NCBI GenBank assembly: GCA_019119745.1
Contig: DWWI01000225.1
Span: 1-9,194 of the forward strand
DNA: 9,194 nucleotides
Direction of reading: 5' to 3'
Source of the DNA: Candidatus Mediterraneibacter gallistercoris
GTDB taxonomy: Bacteria > Bacillota_A > Clostridia > Lachnospirales > Lachnospiraceae
Shown here: positions 1 through 7,421 of the stretch, one piece after another
How positions within the stretch are numbered: position 1 is the stretch's first letter
Layout: each line of letters opens with the position of its first letter
Position numbers and translations under genes: made by a program
Notes under the pieces: generated by a model
The model's input: the letters and a program-made list of their open reading frames with translations, nothing else
What the model was told of the DNA's origin: nothing
The model's database searches: none

Positions 1-104
1 CTGACGGGAAATTCGAGGAAGTCATGCTGATCCGGAATGAGTCTGAACTTCAGGATTTTCGTGAACAGTACGGGATTACGGAAAATATCGAAAAAATTTA
101 CTGA
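1..104 (+). CDS. 3' end of an unrecognised protein-coding gene (partial)
   Basis: An open frame enters from the left edge (first full codon at position 3) and ends at a TGA at 102-104, giving the last 33 residues. The tail is rich in Glu and Asn, ends in KIY, and looks like the soluble C terminus of a cytoplasmic protein, with no membrane segment. The codon choices resemble those of the genes downstream, and the frame closes 53 bases before the next start, so it may share a transcript with the helicase that follows. I do not recognise the family from this fragment. That it is a real gene is inferred from frame, position and spacing only. Confidence 0.55.
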   Translation, partial: DGKFEEVMLIRNESELQDFREQYGITENIEKIY

Positions 105-157
105 CTACAGACAGGGTTGACAACACAGGTAAGACATATGCAACAAAGGAGTTTACT

Positions 158-2965
158 ATGAGGGATTATCAGGAACATAACGCGAAGGACATCCGGGATC
201 TGACCATATATACGAAGACTATACCGGCGCATCCGGCGTCTTTTGCAGACTTCCCGGCGGAACTTCATCCGGATATCCGTACATATCTGACATCTCATAA
301 CATTCCCCGTCTGTACACCCATCAGGCAGAGATGTTTGAGAAAGCGCAGACTGGTGAGAATGTGGTGATCACTACCTCAACAGCCAGCGGGAAGACGCTG
401 AGTTTTCTGCTTCCGGTGCTGCAGGCGGTTCTGGACGATCCGCTCACCAGAGCGATATTTGTCTATCCGACGAAAGCACTTGCGGCGGATCAGTACAGGG
501 CGCTTCAGCCGGTTCTTGAGTACTTTGGAGAAGGAAGGATTTCGGCGGGTGTCTATGACGGCGATACGATGCAGGCGGAGCGCAGCCGGATCCGAAAGAG
601 CGCGAATATTATTCTGACCAACCCGGAGATGCTGAACTCGGCGTTCCTGCCGAATCACAGCAAATACGGGTTTGATTTTATTTTTACTAATCTGAAATAT
701 GTCGTGATCGATGAGCTGCACAGCTACAGAGGAGCCTTTGGCGCCCATCTGGCGAATATCTTCCGCAGAATGAAACGGGTGTGCGGGTATTACAGATCGA
801 AACCGCAGTTTTTGTGCAGTTCGGCTACGATTGCGAACCCGCTGGAACTCTCCGAGCGGATCTGCGGGGAGAAATTTGTACTAATCGACAAGGACGGATC
901 AGCTGCTCCGGAGAAAGAGTACCGGATCATACAGCCGCCGGAGATCAAGGGAAAGAACGACAAGATTTACGGCAGGCGGTCCGCGTCATCGGTCGCGGCG
1001 GACCTGATCCCGGAACTGGTGGAAGAGGACCGGCATTTCATTGCATTTGGCAGGAGCCGCAGAAATGTGGAAGTCATCTTAAAAGAGTCCCGGGACAAGC
1101 TGGATGCGGCGGGATTTTTAAGCGGGGGAGACAGCGGGAAGATCGCAGGATACCGCGGCGGATACACACCGATGGAGAGGCGGGAGATCGAGCGGAAGAT
1201 GACGGATGGCGAACTCTCGGGACTTGTCTCTACGAACGCGCTGGAGCTGGGAATCGATATCGGAAGTCTGGACTCCACGGTGATCGTCGGCTATCCGGGG
1301 ACGAGAGCTTCCTTCTGGCAGCAGAGCGGGCGCGCCGGAAGGAGCAGAGGAAGCGGGGGACACAGGGGAGACAGCAGTGAAAACCACACCGGAAACTGTA
1401 TTGAAAACAGCAGGGACAAAGAGACGAAGAAATGCGTCAACTTCCTGATTTTGGAGAATCAGCCTTTTGACCAGTATATTGCCATTGATCCGGAATGGCT
1501 GTTCTCGCGGTCAAGTGAAAATGCCATTGTAGATCCGGACAATCTGCTGATCGAGCTGGCACACATCCGGGCGGCGGCAGCGGAGATGCCGCTGTCCCTG
1601 GATGACGCCGCGCTGTTCCCGGATCTGGGCGAGGTGATCCCCGTGCTTATGTCTGCGGACGAAGTGAAGAGTCTTGCAGGGAGGTTCGCGTGGGCGGGAC
1701 CTGCATTTCCGGCAGGAGACTACAGCCTGAGAAATATGGACAAGACCCGGTTCAAGCTGATCGTGAAAGATAATGTGGAGTTTGTGGACGGGCGGAGACA
1801 GGCGAAAGGGGCCGGCAGAGAAGTGACGGAGATGGACGAATCCCAGGCGTATCATGAACTGCATCCGGGCGCAGTGTATATGCATGAGGGCGTGCTGTAT
1901 GAAGTGCTGAAGTTGGATCTGGTCAGCAGGACGGCGGAGGCAGTGCCGTTTGACGGAAATTATTATACTGTTCCGTCCGGAACAGAGGAGACACGGATCC
2001 TGCAGACATTTCAGGAAGAGGATATGGGGCGGACGCAGATTCATTTTGGAGATATTAACGTAAATGAAGTGACTTCCATGTACAAGAAGCTGCAGTTCCA
2101 CAATCATCAGAATCTGGGATATGTGGAGTTGACGCAGCCTCTTCAGAAATCTTATGACACGGAGAGCACATGGATTGATATTCCGGAAAATGTAACGGAA
2201 GTCTACCGCAGCCTGCTCGTGCCGAACCATATGGGAGAGCTGGTGTTGAACGACCATTTTGAGGGGCTGTGTTATGCGGTGAAAAACGCGGCAATGATGA
2301 CGACCATGACCGAGCGGGATGATATCGATGCAGTGATCTCAAACAATGCGGTCATACCGGATGCGCGGGAGGAACAGGTAGTGTCCCTTTATATCTATGA
2401 CAAATATGAGGGCGGACTGGGATACTCGGAAAAGATTTATGAACTGGTGCCGCAGATCATTGACAATGCCATCCGCATGGTGGAGGGCTGTTCCTGTGAG
2501 AGCGGCTGCCCGGCCTGCGTGGGAGATTATAATCTGGACAAGAAGATGGTGCTGTGGGGGCTTAAGAATCTGCTACAGGAAAGCGAGCCGCCGGAGTTTG
2601 AAGGAAAACAGATCGAGGAATCTCGTCCGTTTATTCAGAAAGGTTTTTCTTTCTATAGACTTCCGCTGGAGTGGAGCGCGTTTTGCGACAGTGTTGTGCA
2701 GAACGGGGAAAGCGGAGGCGCATTCCTGCGGACGGTGGAGCAGGTCGAAGTGAACGGGCATCGGCTGATCCTGACCGTGGGCAGTTCATTCTATGAGGGA
2801 TGGCTCATGGATCCTGACAATATGCGGGAACTTGAGAATACAGTCCGGTACCATGCGGTCTGCCCGGCGGATATGCGGATCGAGGTGCGGGTCGTGGAAA
2901 ATCGGGAGAGAACGGACAAGATAAAAGGAAAATTAAGACGCAGATATGAGGATAAACTTTCATGA
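158..2965 (+). CDS. MrfA/YprA-like SF2 DNA helicase with DUF1998/MZB domain and extra C-terminal domain
   Basis: This is an ATP-dependent superfamily 2 helicase of 935 residues, probably cytoplasmic and acting in DNA repair. Visible motifs are Walker A TASGKT (75-80), TNPEML (154-159), the DELH Walker B box (185-188), SAT (222-224), STNALELGIDIG (358-369) and motif VI QQSGRAGRS (388-396). The C-terminal half has the DUF1998 pattern YIYDKYEGGLGYSEK (745-759) and then four cysteines at 778, 780, 784 and 787 (CxCx3Cx2C), as expected for a metal-binding MZB domain. In Bacillus the family member MrfA is about 750 residues and works with the nuclease MrfB in excision of mitomycin C damage. This protein is longer: about 30 hydrophilic residues separate motif VI from the next strand, and about 130 residues follow the Cys domain, resembling a DnaX C-terminal domain. 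The start is set by AAAGGAG at 145-151, six bases before the ATG. The stop overlaps the next helicase by four bases. The family call is firm; the repair role is inferred. Confidence 0.9.
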   Translation: MRDYQEHNAKDIRDLTIYTKTIPAHPASFADFPAELHPDIRTYLTSHNIPRLYTHQAEMFEKAQTGENVVITTSTASGKTLSFLLPVLQAVLDDPLTRAIFVYPTKALAADQYRALQPVLEYFGEGRISAGVYDGDTMQAERSRIRKSANIILTNPEMLNSAFLPNHSKYGFDFIFTNLKYVVIDELHSYRGAFGAHLANIFRRMKRVCGYYRSKPQFLCSSATIANPLELSERICGEKFVLIDKDGSAAPEKEYRIIQPPEIKGKNDKIYGRRSASSVAADLIPELVEEDRHFIAFGRSRRNVEVILKESRDKLDAAGFLSGGDSGKIAGYRGGYTPMERREIERKMTDGELSGLVSTNALELGIDIGSLDSTVIVGYPGTRASFWQQSGRAGRSRGSGGHRGDSSENHTGNCIENSRDKETKKCVNFLILENQPFDQYIAIDPEWLFSRSSENAIVDPDNLLIELAHIRAAAAEMPLSLDDAALFPDLGEVIPVLMSADEVKSLAGRFAWAGPAFPAGDYSLRNMDKTRFKLIVKDNVEFVDGRRQAKGAGREVTEMDESQAYHELHPGAVYMHEGVLYEVLKLDLVSRTAEAVPFDGNYYTVPSGTEETRILQTFQEEDMGRTQIHFGDINVNEVTSMYKKLQFHNHQNLGYVELTQPLQKSYDTESTWIDIPENVTEVYRSLLVPNHMGELVLNDHFEGLCYAVKNAAMMTTMTERDDIDAVISNNAVIPDAREEQVVSLYIYDKYEGGLGYSEKIYELVPQIIDNAIRMVEGCSCESGCPACVGDYNLDKKMVLWGLKNLLQESEPPEFEGKQIEESRPFIQKGFSFYRLPLEWSAFCDSVVQNGESGGAFLRTVEQVEVNGHRLILTVGSSFYEGWLMDPDNMRELENTVRYHAVCPADMRIEVRVVENRERTDKIKGKLRRRYEDKLS

Positions 2966-5127
2966 GTGAACAGTTAAATGGGTTTCAGCAGACAGAGGAG
3001 TTTCAGAATCTGAATGAATATCAGAAGGCAGCGGTTCTCGATGAGAGTCCGGCCTGCGTGGTGAACGCCAATGTGGGCAGCGGGAAGACGACCGTGCTTA
3101 TCGGGAAGATCATGTACCTGCATCTAGATAGAAAGATACCACTTGAGAAAATGGCCGTGCTGACTTTCACAAACAAGGCGGCGGACGAGATCGTGGAACG
3201 GCTGCGGAAGATAAAGCCGGATATTACGTCGGAGCAGGTGCAGGGCTTCGGGACATTTCACAGTGTGGCTCTCAGGATGCTCAAAAGCAGCCTTCCGGTG
3301 GAAAAAGCCGGATGGACGAAAGAATTTACTGTCATGGATCCGGACGAGGAGACAGATCTGGCGCTGGAACTCATTGCAGAACATGGTCTTAAGGTCAAGT
3401 ATAAGAACCGACTGAAAAAGCGGTTGGAGCAGGAGTATCAGAACTGGCTGTCAGGAAAAGAGGAGAGCCGGTACAGGGACGACCTGTTCCGGCTCTATCC
3501 GCTTCTGGAAGAAGAGAAAAAGAAACAGAATAAAATGTCATTTGCCGATCTGCTGAGAGTGAGCACAGACCTGCTGCGGACGGAGATAAGGAAGGAGCAG
3601 TCCTGCGAAGAGAACAATAACGGAAGAATCCATCCGGCATGGATCCTTGTGGATGAAGTGCAGGACAGCGATGCGCTGCAGCTTGAATTTCTGGAAGCTC
3701 TGAGGGGAGAAAGTGCGAAGATTTTCGCCGTGGGAGATCCCAATCAGGTCATCTACAGCTGGCGGGGAACGGGCGACAATATGTTCTTCCTGATCAAGCA
3801 CCGGTTCGGGGCGAAAGAACTGACGCTTCCGGTAAACTACCGGTCCAATGCGTCCATCCTTACAGCGGCAAACCGCTTTCTGCAGTTCGGAAACAGGATT
3901 CAGGGAACGCGGAATGAAGAGCGCAGGATTGTGGTGCGGAATTATTATGACCCGTTTCAGGAGGCAGAATATCTTGCAGAGAGGATACAGACGCTCCATA
4001 GAAATGGAAAGAGCTATGGAGAGATCGCTGTATTTTACAGGCTGCAGAGCCAGTCCGAGATAGTGGAAAAGGTATTTGCCAGACATGGCATTCCGTATGA
4101 GCTGTCAGTGAAAAAGACATTAAAGGATATCCCGGTGCTGAACTGGCTGATAAAGGTGCTGCGGGTGTCAGTCAATCCCTCTGATACACAGATGGCAGCG
4201 GCAGTTCTCAAAGACCCGGTGTTCGGCGGGAAAAACCTGTCCTGCCGCATGGAGAGATTCACGGAAGACATCGGAAAACGCCCGGCCGTAACCGCCGGAG
4301 AGCTTTTTACATACTTTGAACTGAGGGAGGCGCTTCATCCATCGTCCGCCGGATATGCGGAAGACGAGCGTCTTGTAATGGATTTTCTGGAGAAAATGTG
4401 CACATCCTGTAATAAGGAGGCACAAAGCAGCGGCGGAAACTTTACCGGGGCAGTCCGTGAGTTTGTTAACAGCTCGGCTCTTTACGGGATGAAAACAGAT
4501 GCAGGCGAAAAGACTCCCGGGAATATGTCCGCGCATGAAGAGGCAGGGGCAGACACGGACGGAGGAGAACGGACGGCAGCGACGGGCAGAGTGAAGCTGA
4601 TGACACTTCACGCTTCGAAAGGTCTGGAATTTGATACAGTATTTATCATCGGGGTTAATCAGGGGCTTATTCCTCTCAGATGTAAGAACTTCGAGCAGGA
4701 GGAAGAGGAACGGCGTCTGTTCTTTGTCGGAATCACACGGGCCGAGAATGATCTGGAACTTTCCTGGTATACAAATCCCGGGGAACGTGGAGTTATAGGA
4801 GAGCCGAGCCGGTATCTGCGCATGATCCCGGAACAGCTTCTGGATTATGGGAATACAGGAAAACAGGAGAGCGTGAGGCCCGGAGCGGGCACGGACGGAG
4901 CAGGGAGAAAGAGTGATCTCCAGCAGCTGCGAAGACAGGTGCAGGATCAGATCCGCCTGAAACGGGAAGCCGCTCAAAAGCCGGAGGTCGTCCGGGTGAG
5001 ACACCGGAAATATGGCGAGGGCATCTTAGTATCAGAAGATGAAATGATGATAGAGGCCGAGTTTGAAGGATATGGCAGAAAACAGTTCCTAAAGGCTTTT
5101 GGTGAGATAGAAATATTACACAGTTAA
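2962..5127 (+). CDS. UvrD/PcrA-like SF1A DNA helicase with C-terminal Tudor-like domain
   Basis: This is a superfamily 1 DNA helicase of 721 residues (B. subtilis PcrA is about 740). Motifs in order are Q-motif LNEYQ (17-21), Walker A GSGKT (39-43), LTFTNKAADE (67-76), GTFHS (97-101), Walker B DEVQD (231-235), GDPNQVIYSWRG (258-269), LPVNYRS (289-295), TLHASKGLEFD (548-558) and VGITRA (589-594). Residues 678-718 (VRHRKYGEGILV and the following strands) match the Tudor-like tail that PcrA and UvrD use to bind RNA polymerase. The sequence is divergent from PcrA: the Walker A lead-in is NANVGSGKT rather than AGAGSGKT, and a low-complexity Gly/Thr/Glu linker lies at about 511-543, just before motif V. 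It may therefore be a paralogue, with the housekeeping pcrA elsewhere. The start is ATG at 2962, inside the ATGA overlap with the upstream gene, with GAGGA at 2948-2952 as ribosome site, so translation is probably coupled. A role in repair or in clearing stalled complexes is inference. Confidence 0.9.
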   Translation: MSEQLNGFQQTEEFQNLNEYQKAAVLDESPACVVNANVGSGKTTVLIGKIMYLHLDRKIPLEKMAVLTFTNKAADEIVERLRKIKPDITSEQVQGFGTFHSVALRMLKSSLPVEKAGWTKEFTVMDPDEETDLALELIAEHGLKVKYKNRLKKRLEQEYQNWLSGKEESRYRDDLFRLYPLLEEEKKKQNKMSFADLLRVSTDLLRTEIRKEQSCEENNNGRIHPAWILVDEVQDSDALQLEFLEALRGESAKIFAVGDPNQVIYSWRGTGDNMFFLIKHRFGAKELTLPVNYRSNASILTAANRFLQFGNRIQGTRNEERRIVVRNYYDPFQEAEYLAERIQTLHRNGKSYGEIAVFYRLQSQSEIVEKVFARHGIPYELSVKKTLKDIPVLNWLIKVLRVSVNPSDTQMAAAVLKDPVFGGKNLSCRMERFTEDIGKRPAVTAGELFTYFELREALHPSSAGYAEDERLVMDFLEKMCTSCNKEAQSSGGNFTGAVREFVNSSALYGMKTDAGEKTPGNMSAHEEAGADTDGGERTAATGRVKLMTLHASKGLEFDTVFIIGVNQGLIPLRCKNFEQEEEERRLFFVGITRAENDLELSWYTNPGERGVIGEPSRYLRMIPEQLLDYGNTGKQESVRPGAGTDGAGRKSDLQQLRRQVQDQIRLKREAAQKPEVVRVRHRKYGEGILVSEDEMMIEAEFEGYGRKQFLKAFGEIEILHS

Positions 5128-5164
5128 GAAGTCGCAAAGAAATGTTCAAAACAGCATCCTTAAA

Positions 5165-5193
5165 TTGAATCTTCCATATGTCTGTGTTAAGAT
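5165..5193 (+). promoter_or_regulatory. Sigma-A type promoter for the ktrB-ktrA-methyltransferase unit
   Basis: The -35 TTGAAT (5165-5170) and -10 TAAGAT (5188-5193) are separated by exactly 17 bases, and TGT directly precedes the -10 as an extended -10 (TGn). Transcription would begin near 5200, leaving a leader of about 60 bases. No terminator is visible between the helicase stop at 5127 and this site, so read-through from upstream is also possible. Confidence 0.7.
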
Positions 5194-5206
5194 AGCAGTG
5201 CGCAGA

Positions 5207-5228
5207 GGGCGGGGAAAGATATCCGCCC
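5207..5228 (+). other. GC-rich hairpin in the ktrB leader
   Basis: GGGCGG (5207-5212) pairs perfectly with CCGCCC (5223-5228) across a 10-base loop that can be closed further by a G-U pair. It lies at about +8 of the predicted transcript and 20 bases before the ribosome site. No T-run follows, so it is not an intrinsic terminator; a 5' stabilising hairpin is the simplest reading. Confidence 0.4.
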
Positions 5229-5259
5229 GAATGCAGGGACATATGTTTAGGAGGACATT

Positions 5260-6645
5260 ATGGACAGGAGAGAAAAAAGCTCCAGAAGAGTCAGGCTGAA
5301 TACAATGCAGATTGTAGCACTGGGCTTTTTTGGAGTGATTTTTTTGGGCGGCGTAATCCTGTGGCTGCCAATCTGTAATCAGAAACCCATCGAATTCATC
5401 GATGCGCTGTTTACATCTGTGACGTCGGTCTGCGTGACCGGACTTGTTACTGTTATTCCTGCGGAACAGTACACATTGTTCGGGCAGGTTGTGGTGATGA
5501 TCCTTATCCAGATCGGAGGTCTGGGAGTGATCGCGTGTATGGCTCTGTTTTTCCTTCTGCTTGGGAAAAAGATATCAATGAAAGGAAGGATTCTGATCCA
5601 GGAGGCATACGGGCTCGATACTCTGTCCGGGCTGGTAAAGTTCATTATCCGTATTGTACGCGGGACATTTATTGTAGAAGGAATCGGGGCAGTGCTCTTT
5701 TCCTTTAAGTTCGTGCCGGAGTTCGGACTGGCAAAGGGAATATGGTACGGCGTTTTCCATTCAATCTCGGGATTCTGTAACGCAGGAATTGATATTATAG
5801 GGGACAGCAGTTTTATGAGATATGTAGACTCGCCGCTGGTGAGCCTGACTACAATGTTCCTGATTGTGATGGGCGGTCTCGGATTCCCGGTATGGCACGA
5901 TATCTTTGTGACGGCAAAGAAAGGCGCAGGGGAAAAAGGCGCGAGAAGGCGAATCTTTACAAGGCTTGGACTGCAGAGCAAGATCGTGCTTACGATAACC
6001 GCTTTTCTGATCATTTTCGGCACAGTGGGATATTTCCTGCTGGAGTTCAACAATCCGGAGACCATGAAAGATTTAAGTATCCCGGAGAAGGTACTGGCTT
6101 CCGCGTTCCAGTCGGTGACAACACGTACCGCAGGCTTCGCATCGGTATCGCAGTCGGGACTTACGGAGAGTTCAAGGCTTCTGGGATGTATACTGATGTT
6201 CATTGGAGGTTCTCCGGCAGGTACGGCGGGCGGTATCAAAACCACGACATTTGCCATGCTGATCCTGACAATTATTTCTGTTCTGAGAGGTCATAAAGAT
6301 ACAGAGTGTTTCGGCAGGAGAGTCGATATGGACAGTGTGCGCTCTGCTCTTACGATCACAGTGATCACATTTACGTGCTGGCTTGCGGCTGTGGCCGCAA
6401 TGTCGATCTTTGACCCGCAGACAGAGTTTCTGAATCTGATGTACGAGGCGTCTTCTGCTATCGGAACAGTCGGACTTTCAGCTGATCTGACGCCTCATCT
6501 GACACGTGCAAGCCACGTGGTACTGATGCTTTTAATGTATATCGGAAGAATCGGCCCTCTTACGATGGCGCTTGTATTTGCAGGAAAGTCAAATAAGAGT
6601 GATAAATTCAGGGAACTGCCTGAGAAGAAGATTATGCTTGGATAA
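5260..6645 (+). CDS. ktrB: KtrB/TrkH-family potassium uptake channel subunit
   Basis: This is the membrane subunit of a Ktr-type K+ uptake system (461 residues), which normally moves K+ inward with Na+ dependence. The four membrane-pore-membrane repeats are visible, each with its selectivity-filter glycine: VTG (59-61), NAG (174-176), TAG (290-292) and TVG (403-405). Further family marks are GGSPAGTAGGIKTTT (316-330), a glycine-rich gating segment of the third repeat, and MYIGRIGPLT (426-435) near the end. The size fits KtrB (about 450) better than the longer enterobacterial TrkH (about 480). AGGAGG at 5249-5254, five bases before the ATG, fixes the start. The regulatory subunit ktrA follows after 113 bases, an order opposite to the B. 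subtilis ktrA-ktrB operon. An own promoter lies upstream. The family is clear; ion preference and Na+ dependence are family knowledge, not shown here. Confidence 0.93.
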   Translation: MDRREKSSRRVRLNTMQIVALGFFGVIFLGGVILWLPICNQKPIEFIDALFTSVTSVCVTGLVTVIPAEQYTLFGQVVVMILIQIGGLGVIACMALFFLLLGKKISMKGRILIQEAYGLDTLSGLVKFIIRIVRGTFIVEGIGAVLFSFKFVPEFGLAKGIWYGVFHSISGFCNAGIDIIGDSSFMRYVDSPLVSLTTMFLIVMGGLGFPVWHDIFVTAKKGAGEKGARRRIFTRLGLQSKIVLTITAFLIIFGTVGYFLLEFNNPETMKDLSIPEKVLASAFQSVTTRTAGFASVSQSGLTESSRLLGCILMFIGGSPAGTAGGIKTTTFAMLILTIISVLRGHKDTECFGRRVDMDSVRSALTITVITFTCWLAAVAAMSIFDPQTEFLNLMYEASSAIGTVGLSADLTPHLTRASHVVLMLLMYIGRIGPLTMALVFAGKSNKSDKFRELPEKKIMLG

Positions 6646-6681
6646 TATTTATCGCTTATAGAATATAAACGGAACGATCCG

Positions 6682-6706
6682 CGGCATCATAGCCGGGGTA
6701 TAACCC
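6682..6706 (+). other. Two small adjacent inverted repeats in the ktrB-ktrA gap
   Basis: The 113-base gap 6646-6758 contains CGGC/GCCG (6682-6685 with 6692-6695) and directly after it GGGT/ACCC (6696-6699 with 6703-6706, loop of three). Both stems are only four pairs and neither is followed by a T-run, so a terminator is unlikely. I see no convincing promoter in the gap, which suggests ktrA is transcribed from the ktrB promoter. The site could be a processing or stability element that adjusts the KtrA:KtrB ratio, but this is a guess. Confidence 0.2.
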
Positions 6707-6758
6707 TCAAGCTCAATGGATGCTGTAATAAAAATATTTCAGACAGGAGAGTAAGAAA

Positions 6759-7421
6759 ATGAGTAAACAATTCGCTGTACTGGGACTGGGAAGCTTTGGA
6801 TGGAGCGTGGCTCTGACACTGGAGAAAATGGGCGCGGATGTGCTTGTAGTCGACGAATCTTTTGAGAAGATTCAGGAGATTTCTGAGCAGGTATCCTATG
6901 CGCTTAAGGCGGATGTGTCCGATCCGGAAGCGCTGGAGACTCTGGGCGGGAGAAACCTTGACGGGGCAGTGATCGCGGTCTCCGAGAATTTCGAGGCGAG
7001 CATTATGGCAACGATGCTATGTAAAGAGATGGGGATTCCGATGGTGCTGGCAAAAGCAAAAGATAAGCTTCAGGGAACGATCCTCAAAAAAGTCGGCGCA
7101 GATTCGGTCGTATATCCTGAGATCGAGATGGGCGGACGCGTGGCAAAGAATCTGGTGGCAAAAGAGTTCTCTGACTGGATCGAGCTGTCGGATGACTACA
7201 GCATGGTTGAAGCTGTAGTACCGGAAGCATGGCAGGGGAAATGTCTTGCTGACCTGAAAGTACGTGAACGTTTCGGAATTAACGTAGTCGGTATTATTAT
7301 CAACAAACAGGTGGATGTCACTTTTGATCCGATGGAACCGCTTCCGGCAAACGGAATCCTGATTATGATCGGTTCGAATGACGTCCTGCAGAAATTTGAT
7401 ACAAAGAAGGAACGCAGATAA
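6759..7421 (+). CDS. ktrA: KtrA/TrkA-family RCK regulatory subunit of potassium uptake
   Basis: This cytoplasmic gating ring subunit (220 residues) binds nucleotide and controls the KtrB channel. The N-terminal half is a Rossmann RCK_N domain: the dinucleotide loop GLGSFG is at 9-14, and Asp32 at the end of the second strand (VLVVDES) would contact the ribose of the bound nucleotide. VIAVSENFEASIMAT (71-85) and LAKAKDKLQGTILKKVGAD (97-115) are typical RCK core segments. Residues about 138-220 form an RCK_C (TrkA_C) domain, which in several Firmicutes KtrA proteins binds c-di-AMP; that binding is not shown here. The length matches single-RCK KtrA (about 220) rather than the double-RCK TrkA of about 450. 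Ribosome site AGGAG (6745-6749) lies nine bases before the ATG. Its stop TAA shares one base with the start of the following methyltransferase gene. Confidence 0.93.
   Translation: MSKQFAVLGLGSFGWSVALTLEKMGADVLVVDESFEKIQEISEQVSYALKADVSDPEALETLGGRNLDGAVIAVSENFEASIMATMLCKEMGIPMVLAKAKDKLQGTILKKVGADSVVYPEIEMGGRVAKNLVAKEFSDWIELSDDYSMVEAVVPEAWQGKCLADLKVRERFGINVVGIIINKQVDVTFDPMEPLPANGILIMIGSNDVLQKFDTKKERR

Noticed and set aside
117..145. Perfect TTGACA -35 hexamer at 117-122 upstream of the MrfA-like gene
   Set aside because: No acceptable -10 lies 16-18 bases downstream (that position reads TGCAAC or GCAACA), and a start from it would fall on or beyond the ribosome site at 145-151.
781..1380. 199-codon open frame on the plus strand within the MrfA-like gene in another frame
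   Set aside because: The main frame contains conserved helicase motifs across this stretch, while the alternative translation is Arg/Gly-rich and without domain signals.
4168..5004. Long open frame on the minus strand opposite the UvrD-like helicase (278 codons)
   Set aside because: It is fully antisense to a gene with all SF1 motifs, has no recognisable domain, and its composition is what the complement of that gene gives.
5237..5248. LexA-like palindrome GGACATATGTTT before ktrB
   Set aside because: It differs from GAACNNNNGTTC in both half-sites, lies against the ribosome site, and a potassium transporter is not a usual SOS target. CATATG also recurs at 5175 and 135, which suggests chance.
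5128..5259. c-di-AMP (ydaO) riboswitch before ktrB
   Set aside because: The leader after the predicted start is about 60 bases, and I see neither the conserved core nor a terminator, so there is no room for this riboswitch.
5379..6257. 292-codon open frame on the minus strand opposite ktrB
   Set aside because: It is a shadow of the hydrophobic ktrB codons; no ribosome site or family motif, and ktrB itself is unambiguous.
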